From positions 1,054,001 to 1,118,000 of the forward strand of contig JAINUG010000131.1 of assembly GCA_029706075.1 (NCBI GenBank): 64,000 nucleotides of DNA. Direction: 5' to 3'. Shown one piece after another: positions 41,938-51,926 of the stretch (positions are counted from its first letter, which is position 1; each line of letters starts with the position of its first letter). The translations under genes were made by a program, and so were the position numbers. The stretch is from Aldrovandia affinis. Taxonomy: Eukaryota; Chordata; Actinopteri; Notacanthiformes; Halosauridae. The notes under the pieces are model-generated. The model was given only the letters and a program-made list of their open reading frames with translations. It ran no database searches and was not told the origin of the DNA.

Positions 41938-42333
41938 ATTGGCTAGAAGCATGGACAAATTCCAGCATATATAAGGAAGGAATCATTTAGGGAACAAGAT
42001 GATATTACTGGTGGTGCTATTCAGGGGGGCTGTTTGGCTAATACTTATCGGAGAATGATGGATGTGGGCTTAGTTTGTAGCAAAGATTTACCATCGCGAG
42101 GATACAAAACTTCCCTATGTGAAACATACTCACATATCTTGTAGACTCAGGAGAATTCCATCTTTCCTGTTGTTAGTGATACGAAACGCAACATTGGAAT
42201 TCTCTCGATTTGGCTTGCTCTTCTTAAAAAACAGGGTCACTACTTTTGTTCGTTAGACCCTTATGGTGATCAGGGTGCCCACATTATCAACAATCTGTCA
42301 TATTTTAAAACTTCTAGACTTCACCAAAGGTAA
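41938..42333 (+). pseudogene. Unrecognised reading frame with cysteine-protease-like motifs
   Basis: One frame is open for about 130 codons except for a TAG at 42142. It reads GGAIQGGCLANTYRRMMD early and GHYFCSLDPYGDQGAHIINN late, ending LHQR and TAA at 42331. The spacing of a Cys near the start and an LDPYGD segment near the end is reminiscent of OTU or herpes-tegument-type (C76) peptidase folds, where that segment is normally DPH or DSH. Here the His position is Tyr. I do not recognise the gene, and the resemblance is weak. Confidence 0.35.
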
Positions 42334-43154
42334 GGAGCAACTGTTCTCCTAGAGTACCCATATTTTGCATTTAAGCATAATATTTAAAGGAGAATGTGTT
42401 ATGTGACTGATGGGCCAGTGAAATGATTTGGTAAAAGCACTGGTTGATTTAGTTCTTAACGTTTATACAATTATTTCAATTTATCTCTCTTTGTGAGTTA
42501 TTTCCAAGTGTCGGGAGAAGTTGCAAGTCATCCCAGCTGTCCCGGTTATGGATTGCTTGCAATATTTGCATGAGTCAGTGTGTTTTTTTTTCATTGAGGT
42601 TTTGCAAATGAAATCCTTATGATTTGTATACGCTACACAAACCGTATTATTGCCGAATTGGCAGAACTTGAATCTTGGTTTCTTATATGGACAGACTGAC
42701 TTCTAGCAGACGTTAACTAAATTATATGGTTAAAGTTGGAGAAACAACTTCATATTCAAATTGAAAACTGGATCATGCCCAAGATTACTCATTGGTTGGC
42801 AGGGTATCAAACTTTTCACAGGAACAGTTTTATTGATTCTCCTAGTTTATAAAGAATAATGATGATTATGATAAATGTTAATTATAATATGTTATCTTAA
42901 TTTAAATTGTATTTAAATGTATTACCCATTGAAAATTACAATGCAAATATTATCGGTCTCGGATAATCTGGATTAATCTGGATACCACCTAACCCTACTT
43001 GGCACGATAGCTGGCTTGCTTGTTGTGAAAATGTGTAGTGACTATGCAATTGGTACCACTGGTACATGCAACCACTGCCATTTTGTTTTCTCCCATTTTA
43101 ATTAAAACTACATTCATTGGATTTGACATTGTTTTACCTCCAAATGGCACCCAG
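42334..43154. other. No gene seen upstream of atp5me exon 3
   Basis: I looked for atp5me exons 1 and 2 (VSPLIK..., SALLLG...YGKRRY) on the plus strand and found no match. The rest is AT-rich and unassigned. Confidence 0.5.
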
Positions 43155-44354
43155 ACCACCTGAAGCCCATAGCTGTGGAGGAGAAGAGGTATGAGGCAGA
43201 GGAGGAGAAGGTCCAGGAGGAACATGAGCACATCACCACACAGATGGCAAAAGGTATTCCTGAGATGTTGACAAACCTACAGAATTCTACTATGCACTAT
43301 ACTGTTTTTGAATATAGAATATTGATTAGATAGATAAATGGAGCCTTAATTTAAAATTACAATCAGTGAGATTAGAATATAATGTTTTTTTAACCTTAAT
43401 TGTGTGGAGTAGCACTTTACAATTCTATATATTAACCATTTATACATTGTTAATATGACATATAAAGAATCAGCAAAGAATAAAGGATCAGGCAGATTGA
43501 ATACATCTAATTATCTGTAAAGGTCAAAGGGAATTGGCTGGCACTATGATCCAGGTTATAGATTTTATAGTGGAAACACTTCCACACTCCGTTGTTTTGC
43601 AAACATCTTTTTTTAGGGCTTTTGGTCAAAGCAGCCTCATTTGACCATCACTTTTTTTTTGTGTTTTTGTTTCTGATTTTATCCCATTTTTCTCCCAATT
43701 TGGTAGCCAATTAGACCCGCTATTTTTACGTCAATCCCCCCCTAGTAATGTGAGTTCGCTGCCGTAGTCCTGCGACCGGTAGTGACAAGCGAAGTGACGC
43801 CTCTTACGAGACGGCACCCGCGGGCGTCGACCGTAACCCGGTACTACAGGGCCACTCTCACGCAGCTTAACGTCACGTCGGCTCCCCTCCCCCTCCCTGG
43901 GGCGGACAGCCAATCGCCGCCCCTGGTGGCTCCCGGCCAGAGCCGACACTTGGCGAGACGGGGGATTGAACCCCGGTCTCCGTGGCCAGCGTCGGACGTT
44001 GTAACCACTGGACCACGCGGAAGGCCTTGACCATCACTTTTGAATGGATTATGGATTTGATGTCTAGGATATTAAAATGTTGTGTTTATCAAACTGATCC
44101 AAATAATTATACTTTACACAAGTAAAATATAGCTAGTTAAAATGCAGTTCGTTTTTTGTGGGTAGAGGAATACAGTGGAAAGACCTGTAATATAATTACA
44201 TAATTTGAAATGTGCAAATTATGATACAGTGAAATTACTATTATAAGGTATTATACTATTATACTATTATAAGTATGCTTGATGTATTCTCTTATCCCCA
44301 ATTATTATGTTTGTTTGTTTTTTTACAGCCAATGAAGACACCATTTTGAAATAA
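43155..44354 (+). CDS. atp5me: ATP synthase subunit e, last two exons
   Basis: Exon 43155-43253 reads HLKPIAVEEKRYEAEEEKVQ and HITTQMAK. Exon 44329-44354 reads ANEDTILK and stops. This is the C-terminal half of subunit e (ATP5ME, about 70 residues), a small inner mitochondrial membrane subunit that helps dimerise ATP synthase. The acceptors are CACCCAG and TTTTTTACAG, and the donor is GTATTC. Phases agree, and a missing preceding exon must supply one base of the Tyr codon. AATAAA signals lie at 44350 and 44385. It is transcribed toward pde6b, as in human 4p16.3. Confidence 0.85.
43675..44028 (-). mobile_element. tRNA-derived SINE (Glu-like head) in atp5me intron
   Basis: Reverse copy of the 3305-3656 family: tail TTCTCCCAATTTGGTAGCCA first, then GCCGACACTTGGCGAGACGG and the tRNA head ending CCACGCGGAAGGCC at 44026. 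Confidence 0.85.
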
Positions 44355-44384
44355 AGGCATGCTGGAATTTAATGTGTTTATTTG

Positions 44385-44390
44385 AATAAA
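44385..44390 (+). terminator. Polyadenylation signal of atp5me
   Basis: AATAAA 31 bases after the stop codon, followed by a T-rich and GTGTGT-like stretch (TTGTGTGTAATAC). A second AATAAA overlaps the stop codon at 44350-44355. Confidence 0.7.
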
Positions 44391-45344
44391 GATGAAAGAT
44401 GACTTGTGTGTAATACTCTTTGAAGAATAATAAATTGGTTTCTAGAAAATGTACAGTTCTAGTTCTTCATGTACAACTAGAGCATAGGTCCCCATCCCTG
44501 GTTCTAGAGGGCTGCAGAGTCGGCTGGTTATTATTTTCTCCTTAAAATTAACAACCATTTCAGGCCCAAGAAACAGACACAGGTGAGGTGAGAGCTGTGA
44601 AATTAACTGCTTTCAGTGAGAAATGAAGTTCTGAGTAACAATAAAAACCACACCCAGCAGCCCTGCAGGACCATTACATTACATTACATTACAGGCATTT
44701 GGCAGATGGTCTTATCCAGAGCGACGTACAACAAAGTGTTAACCGTAGTCAAGAACAGTTTCGCTGAAAGCCACCCTAGTGGGAAGTACAGTTCCTAGGT
44801 GCTAGGAGCAACCACATAGATAAACTAGGACCCTGTAGGTAAATCTTACAGGAGAGACGGAGATGGCGTAATCCTCCCTAGAGTTAGTGTAAATCCCAGG
44901 ATTCAGGTCAGGGGCCAATTTAACAAAGAGCTGAATGAATCATTTTTAAATGAAATGCATTTTTCGCTCTGCACTGCCTGTTGCCTTGGCTGTAAACTTT
45001 TGCATTTACCACCATCATGCATTAGCATTTAGTTGGCGTGAAGATTACAAAATGGAATGCCATCCTAGGGTCTCAGGTGTATCCCAGGTTACAGCAGGTG
45101 TGGACACAGCTTCTCCAAGTGGAGTTGTGGGTGAAGAAATGTTTAACTACACCTCTGCCAGGTGTATCACCATGTGGAGTAAAGTTGTGGGTGAATTTTT
45201 ACACCTCTGCCCACCATGAGTAAAGAATTTTTGCACAGACGCACCAACCTGTTTGCCAGATGCCTACCTTTAAAGTCTACACCCTGTCTCCAAAAAATAT
45301 TGATTTGTTGCCTGAAATAAAAAAAATTTACACCTTTATTTGCA
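44391..45344. other. Intergenic sequence with a fish repeat core
   Basis: 44690-44880 contains ATTACATTACAGGCATTTGG and TCTTATCCAGAGCGACGTAC, a repeat related to that at 7880. I see no gene in the remainder. Confidence 0.5.
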
Positions 45345-46905
45345 CATTTTATCCTACAACTTCCAAATGAAAAAGAACAAAAATAATAACTTGGATTGAT
45401 GAGTCTATACCCCACTGAGCTAGTACTTGGTAGAAGAACCCTTTGCTTGAATTACAGCAATGAGTCTGTATGGATATGTCTCTACCAGCTTTGCACACCT
45501 AGATTGAGCAACGTTTGCCCATTGTTCCTTACTGTGCGTTTGAACAGCCGGCAATTCTAGGCGATGAAATCGCTGAGTGGGCGTTCCCCCCGTGTGTTGT
45601 CATGCTTGAATGGCCTCCTCAAAGTGGTTCCGATGTGCTTACGAAATTTTAGCATGGTAAACAAATAGTTCATCAGTGCTTATAATGTTTATGCTCTTGG
45701 AGGGAGAATCTTTATTATAAATATTAGTTGGCTAGCAGTATTGTTCCCTTCAACCATGAACCGCAAACTCAGAAGGCTTTTTACAATTGCGGCCATTTAC
45801 TTGCGCTGGAAACGCAGGAGGTCCCGTGTGTGGGTCCACAGAATTTTGCAGACCCGCCGGCAGTACGGGGAAACCAACAGCTGCTGCCACCGCTGTCCAG
45901 GTGTCGTTTTTTTGTTGTTTTGTTCCTGTAATCCTGCAGGTACACATTGTATAGTATGGGGATACTGCAGACCGCTGTTATCAGTTTGTCGTCATCCATG
46001 TTGACGTGTCGGAACTAGGAACTAAATTTTGGTGTGTTGTGTTGGTTCCGCGTGGAAGGTAAAAACAGCAACACATGAATTTGATTGGCTCTTACCGGGC
46101 GATATCGCCCGAAAGTTCAGCATTTTCTGTGTTGCCGCCACGCCCACAAATTTATCATCGCCGAATCGCCTGCAGTTGCGGTAGTTGCCCGCTCTCATAG
46201 ACAATTAATGTACTTCCAGCAACTAGTTGCCCAGTTGTCCGCTGTTAAAACGCAGTATTACAGAACTGTTAGAGCTCACTCAGATTGTGCAGGGATTGTC
46301 GATGGACTGCACTCTTCAAGTCATTCCACAGGTTTTTAATAGGATTTAGGTGAGGCCTCTGGCTAGTCTACTGTTACTTTAGCTGTGTGCTTTGAGTTGT
46401 TGTCATGCTGAAAGGTGAACCTTCCAAATGACATCTTTCTTGCAGGGGGGTAGCAGGGTTTCCTGAAGATTTTTTCTGTATTTTGCTCCATCCATTTTCC
46501 CTTTTATCCTGACAAGTGTCCCAGTCTCTGCTGACAAGAAACACCCCCATAACAAAATGCTACCACCACCATGCTAGGGACAGGTTCTTTGGGTGATGTG
46601 CTGTATTGGGATTTTTGCCAAATGTAATGTTTTGCATTTAGGCCTAAATCTTAGTTTCATGTGACCACACTTTTTGCCACATGGCTTCAGAATCTTCAGT
46701 GTTTTTTGCATACCTCAAATGGGACTGAATGTGGACTTTTGATTTTGAGTAGTGGCTTCTTTCTTACCACCCGACCATACAGACCAGAATTGTGGAGAGC
46801 TTTCTGTATTGTTGACACATGCACACATTGACCACACTTTATAATAAGGTCCTGTAGCTCCTTTATAGTTGCCATTGGCCTCTCGGTGGACCCTCTCTGA
46901 TAGGC
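45345..46905 (-). mobile_element. Second copy of the 3720 Tc1-like element, truncated
   Basis: Matches 3720-4570 closely (GTACTTGGTAGAAG, CTTCAAGTCATTCCACAGG, ACCACCACCATGCT). The minus strand carries transposase pieces (VSTIQKALHNSGLYGRVVRK at 46696-46923). It is interrupted at 45532-46257 by another element and cut at about 46905, where the large inverted-repeat element begins. No continuation exists after 54672. Confidence 0.8.
45529..46260 (+). mobile_element. PIF/Harbinger-like element nested in the Tc1 copy
   Basis: The ends CTGTGCGTTTGAACAGC and GCTGTTAAAACGCAGTA are imperfect inverted repeats, flanked by TTA on both sides (45529-45531, 46258-46260). The Tc1 sequence resumes exactly after it (CAGAACTGTT). 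The plus-strand frame at 45741 reads SRVWVHRILQTRRQYGE, resembling the N-terminal part of Harbinger nucleases. At about 726 bases it is an internally deleted copy. Confidence 0.75.
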
Positions 46906-46916
46906 GAAAAAAAAAT

Positions 46917-47465
46917 TCTGCACGAAGTAACTGCAAGAAGTATGCTAACAGAGACAGGAGTGATTACGTATCTTTAAAATTGAAACGTAACAGTTTTTTT
47001 TGTTTGCTAACATAAATTCGCAAAATGTAGTACCTTTTGACATTGCGGTTCCCATGGTGGGGGGTCCAATGAAGGGTTTCCCAATTGCGTTGTCACCCCT
47101 GGTATGGCAGGTAATTTGCCGTCTTCAAAGGATAATGCATTCCCCAACCGACCATAACTTCAGTGGAAATTACATCTGTGTTTTTGATTAAACTCACACC
47201 ATTCCCTCAGCCGTCCCTAAACTCAGTGGAAATTACTTAGATATGGCCTCTGACGTTCAAAACAGTGTAAAAACACTGAAAGGGGCACCCAAACTACGTA
47301 TAGCGTCATCACCCCTAGGTTCTCGTATGACACTTCCGAAGCGGCAATGTGTTTTTTGAACAAGGTAATTTACCGTCTTCAAAGGATAATGTATTCCCCA
47401 ACTGACCCTACAACCAGTGGAAATTACATCTGTGTTTTTGAACAAGGTAATATTTTTGAATTGTA
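46917..47465 (+). repeat. Left inverted terminal repeat of the large element
   Basis: About 549 bases. Compared with the right arm it lacks a short block around 47106 (GTATGGCA joins directly to GGTAATTTGCC). Within each arm, the unit containing CTTCAAAGGATAATG and GGAAATTACATCTGTG occurs twice, so the arms are internally repetitive. Confidence 0.85.
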
Positions 47466-47504
47466 AGGCACACAGGCAGAGCAGAAGATCCCCCAAAAGC
47501 AATC

Positions 47505-47541
47505 ATGTCTGGAGAGAGAAAAAGACTATTCGATACGCCGG
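47505..47541 (+). CDS. First exon of the large element's plus-strand gene
   Basis: ATG at 47505 opens MSGERKRLFDTP, then G before the strong donor GTAAGT. It starts 40 bases inside the left inverted repeat. The phase (one base carried) fits the exon at 51071. The function is unknown. The short basic start could be a nuclear-localisation-like segment, which is only inference. Confidence 0.5.
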
Positions 47542-47571
47542 GTAAGTAATCATTTCTACCATATGTCTATC

Positions 47572-47935
47572 CATCCATCCATCCATCCATTATCTAAGCC
47601 GCTTATTCCTGGTCAGGGTCGCGGGGGGCTGGAGCCTATCCCAGCATGCGTTCCGGGCGAGAGGCAGGAATACACCCTGGACAGGTCGCCAATCCATCAC
47701 AGGGCACACACACCATTCACTCACACACTCATACCTATGGGCAATTTAGACTTTCCAATTAGCCTAACGTGCATGTCTTTGGACTGTGGGAGGAAACCGG
47801 AGTACCCGGAGGAAACCCACGCGGACACGGGGAGAACATGCAAACTCCGCACAGAAAGGCCCCCGGCCTGGATTCGAACCCGAGACCTTCTTGCTGTGAG
47901 GCGACAGCGCTATCCACTGCACCACCGTGCCGCCA
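47572..47935 (-). repeat. Fish tRNA-like composite repeat, copy 2, inside the large element
   Basis: Same family as 30862-31220: minus-strand head GGCGGCACGGTGGTGCAGTG with B box GGTCTCGGGTTCGAATCCAG, body and end with GGAATAAGCGGCTTAGATAA. A CATC microsatellite precedes it at 47566-47590. It sits in the first intron of the plus-strand gene. Confidence 0.85.
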
Positions 47936-48086
47936 CCATATGTCTAATGATTATTATTTTATATTGTTAACAAAAACAGTTCGTTTGGGTTGGGTTTAGT
48001 TGTGAAACATGGCTTTTTCATTTTATCTTTAAAGGGTGGCGATGTGCTCCTGTTAATAGCCTGTGAAGAAACACATTTGTATGTTT

Positions 48087-48586
48087 TGTGGCAGCCCAAA
48101 GGGTTGCACCAGAAAATGGCTGCCTGGCCTCCAACACATGGCAGCCATTTTCACTACATTTCCCAGCAGACCACAGAAACACCTGAACGAAGTCAGGCAA
48201 TGGAGCTAACGACCAGCTGAAGGCCATTGCAAAGGCCTATTTAAAGGTCTCGCTCCCAGAACCTAGGGAGAGGAGTCGGAACGTGCGTGGGAAGGAGTGG
48301 TGTGAAGAGAGAGGCGTTTTTGAGAGAGTTTTTTGAGAGAGTTTTTGAGAGAGAGAGAGAGTTTTGAGAGAGAGTTTTGAAAGTGTGTTTTGTTTTTGTG
48401 TTTGAAATTGGATTACGGACTGGATTATTTATGTTTTTGTGTTCCCCTGAAGACCCCACCCTTTGTTTTGTGTTTGTTCGTTTAATAAAGCATCATTTTG
48501 CTTATATTACTGCCTCCTCCGTGTTCTTGCACTTGCCTACGCCCTCTGCAAGGTCCGGAGTGTCGCCCAACCCCTGGGACACCACA
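48087..48586 (+). repeat. 5' LTR
   Basis: 500 bases, starting TGTGGCAG and ending CACCACA. ATGGCTGCC and GGCAGCCAT form a hairpin near 48115-48150. TATTTAAAGG at 48238 is a TATA-like box. GAGAGAGTTTTTGAGAGAG runs (48304-48395) are internal tandem repeats. AATAAA is at about 48484. Confidence 0.85.
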
Positions 48587-48675
48587 TATGGTGGAAGAAC
48601 GCGGGCAAAGGGCGGCACCTATAGGCAAGAGGAGGTAGTGCAGCAGGATTCTTCTTTGGTTTGTGCAACGGACTC

Positions 48676-49894
48676 CATGATGGAAGAGATGGAGAGACTG
48701 AAGAGACGGGCAGCCATGATGGAGGACCGATGGCGTGCCACCCTCCGTGAGGTCCAACAGCTGGGCAGAGTGCCCAGCTTGAGCTGTGCAAGGCAAAGCT
48801 GGAGTTGAGCGCCTCAGAGGAGCGCCACCTGCTGGCAGTGATGAAGTTGCGAGAGGAGCACCACATGGACTCCCTGGGAGTGCTGGGAATCATGGCTGGG
48901 GAGATGGAAAAGGAGAAGGTGTCCCTTGGTGATGAGATGAGGCGTGTAGAGTCCCACAACCTGGCGCTCCAAGAGCAGGTGAGAAACCCTACCCAGATGC
49001 GTGAGAATGAGCAGCGACAGTGTCTGGACATGCAGGAGTCCCAGGACCAGGCCACAGATGAATATGCCAGGGCCTTGGAGGATGTCCAGACCAGGCTTGC
49101 CCAGAAGGAGGCAGAGCTAAGGAAAGCAGCGGAGAACCAGGCGTCCGAGGCGGAGCAACTCCGGTGCCGAGTGGAGCAGGTGGAGAGTATCCTGACTGAG
49201 AACGATGCTCTCCGGACTAACCTAGCCGCGCTAGAACGGATCCAGACCGTGAAGACGCAGGAGATGAATGTGCTGCGGGACCAGACCATGGCGCTGAACG
49301 TGGAGCTGCAGCAGAGGCAGACCGAGCAGGAGAAGCCTGGCCCAGAGAGATGACGCAGCTCCCAGCTGCAGGAGATGAACCGCCAACAGCCGGCTCCTGG
49401 AGCAGCTGACTGAACGGGCCAAGAGAAGGACAAACTCCAGCAGGAGCTGGAGGAGACCTGGAAGACGGCGGACAAGCGCAAGGCCATGCTGGACAGCTGG
49501 CCATCGATGTGGCGAGGAGAAGTTGCGGCACAAGGAGGAGCTGCAGGCTCAAATCCAGTCCATGGAGGGCACCAAGGGATGGTTTGAGCGCAGACTCAAG
49601 GAAGCGGAGGAGACGGCAGAGAAGAGTGCGCTGGAGCACCAGGAGCAGGTCCAGAAGCTGCAGCTGGAGCAGACCGCACAGCTTCAGGGGAAGATGGCGG
49701 AGATAGAAGCCCAGCAGCAGGCCACAGAGAATTTATTTAGGAAAGTATTAAAAATACAAACCGACACACTGCTGGACCTACAAGACCGACTGGAAGGTGA
49801 GTGCAGAACTCTAATGGGTAAAATGTGTTCCGGTCAGGAAAGATTTTTGCACCCAGGTGGAGATCTCGCAGCCAGTAGAGCCAGCAGGAGATGA
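48676..49894 (+). pseudogene. Coiled-coil protein reading frame of the LTR element, frameshifted
   Basis: Three successive frames look like one original gene: 48676-48790 (MMEEMERLKRRAAMMEDRW), 48805-49353 (LREEHHMDSLGVLGIMAGEM, MRRVESHNLALQEQVRN, AQKEAELRKAAENQASEAEQ) and 49523-49894 (EELQAQIQSMEGTKGWFERR, HQEQVQKLQLEQTAQLQGK). Glu-, Lys- and Gln-rich heptads predict a long coiled coil. I recognise no gag zinc knuckle. It may be a captured cellular gene or a coiled-coil gag. Single-base slips near 48772 and 49340 break it. Confidence 0.6.
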
Positions 49895-50640
49895 TGACCA
49901 GACGGAGTCAGAGTGGGATCGATGGTCCTCAGTCCCCCTCAGCCTGCCGGACCTTGGAGGGAACTGGAGGAGCAGTTTGCGGAGGAGGAGCTATGGGGGA
50001 CCATAGCATGGAGGAAAGCCTCTTGGCGATGGCTGAGGTCAGGTGGGACACCCAACCATCTCCTGATGTGGTGAGTCCATCTCCTCACTAAAATTGAAAA
50101 GACTGAGAAGAAGAGTGGAAATCAGTAATACTCACTGGAAAAGAAACTCAGAAAAGAACGGAAGTAAAATTAAAAGGATTAACTGTAACAACCATTTATG
50201 GAGCAGAGAGGCCAGAAGGACAAAGAAAGACAAAGGGAGAATTAACCGTGTGGTGAAGAGCATGTTTTCCCCAGTTACCCCACCTGACCCCCTGAAAGGA
50301 AAAGGGACGTGGAAGAAAAAGCCAGAGAATGGACTAAGGAAGGAAATGCTGCACAGGGTTCGCTGGAGGAGCCATGGAGGGCTGGTGAGGACCAGCGCAA
50401 GAGCGGTAACCATTCCGTCCGTGGACCCCAGAGCCAGTACCCACCTATGGCCAGGTGGTGGCAGACAAGGTGAGCGACTTTCGCCATTTCCTAACGGCTT
50501 GCAGATGCTTTTTCAGGCAACCGGAGACTGGGGATTCTGGACGTTTGACCCAGGGGACACTTCCTGAGTGGACCTGGAGAGGGGACCCTCCTGGTGGCCA
50601 CTGGACATAGGCTGCCCGGCCCTCCCCGAGGTCAGAGCTG
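49895..50640 (+). other. 3' interior of the LTR element
   Basis: An acidic stretch continues in another frame (EPAGDDDQTESEWDRWSSVP at about 49885-49945). A basic 157-codon frame at 50094-50567 has no recognisable domain and is rich in Lys and Arg. Confidence 0.4.
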
Positions 50641-50652
50641 AGGAGGAGGGTG

Positions 50653-50945
50653 TGTGGCAGCCCAAAGGTTGCACCAGAAAATGGCTGCCTGGCCTCCAAC
50701 ACATGGCAGCCATTTTCACTACATTTCCCAGCAGACCACAGAAACACCTGAACGGAGTCAGGCAATGGGAGCTAACGACCAGCTGAAGGCCATTGCAAGG
50801 CCTATTTAAAGGTCTCGCTCCCAGAACCTAGGGAGAGGAGTCGGAACGTGCGTGGGAAGGTGGTGGTGTGAAGAGAGAGAGAGAGAGTTTTTGAGAGAGT
50901 TTTTGAGAGAGTTTTTGAGAGAGAGAGTTTTGAGAGAGAGTTTTT
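50653..50945 (+). repeat. 3' LTR, truncated
   Basis: Matches the first 290 or so bases of the 5' LTR (TGTGGCAGCCCAAAG through the GAGAGAG runs), then ends abruptly at GTAGAAATCCC, losing R-U5 and the polyadenylation signal. Confidence 0.85.
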
Positions 50946-51070
50946 GTAGAAATCCCAAGCTCTTCACAGATAGCCAAAGGTAATAAAAACACGTTTTAAC
51001 CGTATAATCTGATTAGCCCTTAGGATATTTTGTCTGAAAGTAACTAATGTCTTGTTATCATTTTTTCCAG

Positions 51071-51135
51071 CGTTTTCATCCCGAGAGGTGTCTGATCAAC
51101 CTGTAGCAAAAAAGCTACAATACTTATCCAAGACG
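51071..51135 (+). CDS. Second exon of the large element's plus-strand gene
   Basis: After the acceptor TTTTTTCCAG it reads FSSREVSDQPVAKKLQYLS and ends before GTACGT. Of three frames only this one is open, and it is the phase left by the exon at 47505. No domain recognised. Confidence 0.5.
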
Positions 51136-51213
51136 GTACGTACTTGATTGAAAATGTTTTAGACATAAAATACAAAGGTTTTGGCAATTTAAATAATTTT
51201 GTATGCCACACAG

Positions 51214-51283
51214 AAATTAGTGACGAGGAGCTGCTTTCTATACAAGACCCCGCGCTGGTAAACATGCTCGCGAATGACCACAG
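51214..51283 (+). CDS. Third exon of the large element's plus-strand gene
   Basis: After ATGCCACACAG, the open frame reads EISDEELLSIQDPALVNML and AND before GTAGGT. Its phase does not match the end of the 51071 exon, so a one-base change or an alternative upstream exon must be assumed. Its exit phase does match the next exon. Confidence 0.45.
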
Positions 51284-51367
51284 TAGGTATTGCCCATATC
51301 CTACCGCAAACATGCTTGTTAGATAACATTATTCGTTTTTTGTTTTTGTCTTTATTTTTATTTTTCA

Positions 51368-51619
51368 GGACAGGATTCCGCACACTTTCAGCTGTTTGAA
51401 CTGGAGACCCCAAACAGGCCAGACATTTCACATAGCACTGTGGAAGTAATTAACGATTATATAGATTTTTCCCATCCACCGGGCAGGCTATCCGGTGCTG
51501 AAATTCAAGACTTGATCCCTTCAATGGCCAACGTAACTCGTCCTGGACTACAAGTTTTGAACACTAACCCGGCCGCGGCACAACGACTGCGCTCTCATGA
51601 TCACCACCCTTGGAAATAA
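51368..51619 (+). CDS. Last exon of the large element's plus-strand gene
   Basis: After a pyrimidine tract and CAG, it reads QDSAHFQLFELETPNRPD, then VEVINDYIDFSHPPGRLSGA and LIPSMANVTRPGLQVLN, ending HHPWK and TAA. It is about 83 codons with no internal stops. I recognise no family. Confidence 0.5.
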   Translation, partial: GQDSAHFQLFELETPNRPDISHSTVEVINDYIDFSHPPGRLSGAEIQDLIPSMANVTRPGLQVLNTNPAAAQRLRSHDHHPWK

Positions 51620-51698
51620 TTAATCTCTTGACTCGTGAGTTACAAAGGAACATTAATACTTAGCAGAAGGTTTTGGTTTGGTGCGAAGTTAAAAAATA

Positions 51699-51914
51699 AT
51701 GCCATTTAAAAGAACCCACAATGACAGCTTTGACTCTGTAGAATTAAACCCAGAGTTAATAGAGATAGTCGATGTGCTAAACAACGATCTAAGACCCCCT
51801 GAAATGAGACATGTGGTTAATCAAATTAATGATCCGTACACACCCCAAAATAACAATAGTTACACGGCAATGTATAATCTATCGTTTCTGCCAACATTTC
51901 TTGCCAGGCTGTAG
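51699..51914 (+). CDS. Small unrecognised reading frame
   Basis: 71 codons starting MPFKRTHNDSFDSVELNPEL, acidic in the middle and ending FLPTFLARL. It follows the previous stop by 80 bases and ends just before the opposed frame's stop. It may be a separate small gene or an exon. Confidence 0.35.
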   Translation: MPFKRTHNDSFDSVELNPELIEIVDVLNNDLRPPEMRHVVNQINDPYTPQNNNSYTAMYNLSFLPTFLARL

Positions 51915-51926
51915 CAGAAACTTGTC

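Larger units (their letters stand above)
48087..50945 (+). mobile_element. Non-autonomous LTR retroelement carrying coiled-coil reading frames
   Basis: The 5' LTR at 48087-48586 (TGTGGCAGCCC...GGGACACCACA) and a 3' LTR cut at 50945 (50653-50945) are near identical where both exist. A purine tract (GCTGAGGAGGAGGG) precedes the 3' LTR. The interior has no protease, reverse transcriptase or integrase, but codes for long coiled-coil segments. It lies within the first intron of the large element's gene. Confidence 0.82.

Noticed and set aside
48537-49487. A 316-codon minus-strand open frame
   Set aside because: It is antisense to the coiled-coil reading frames of the LTR element and Ser/Leu/Trp rich, as expected for the complement of Glu/Lys/Gln-rich coding. 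No domain.
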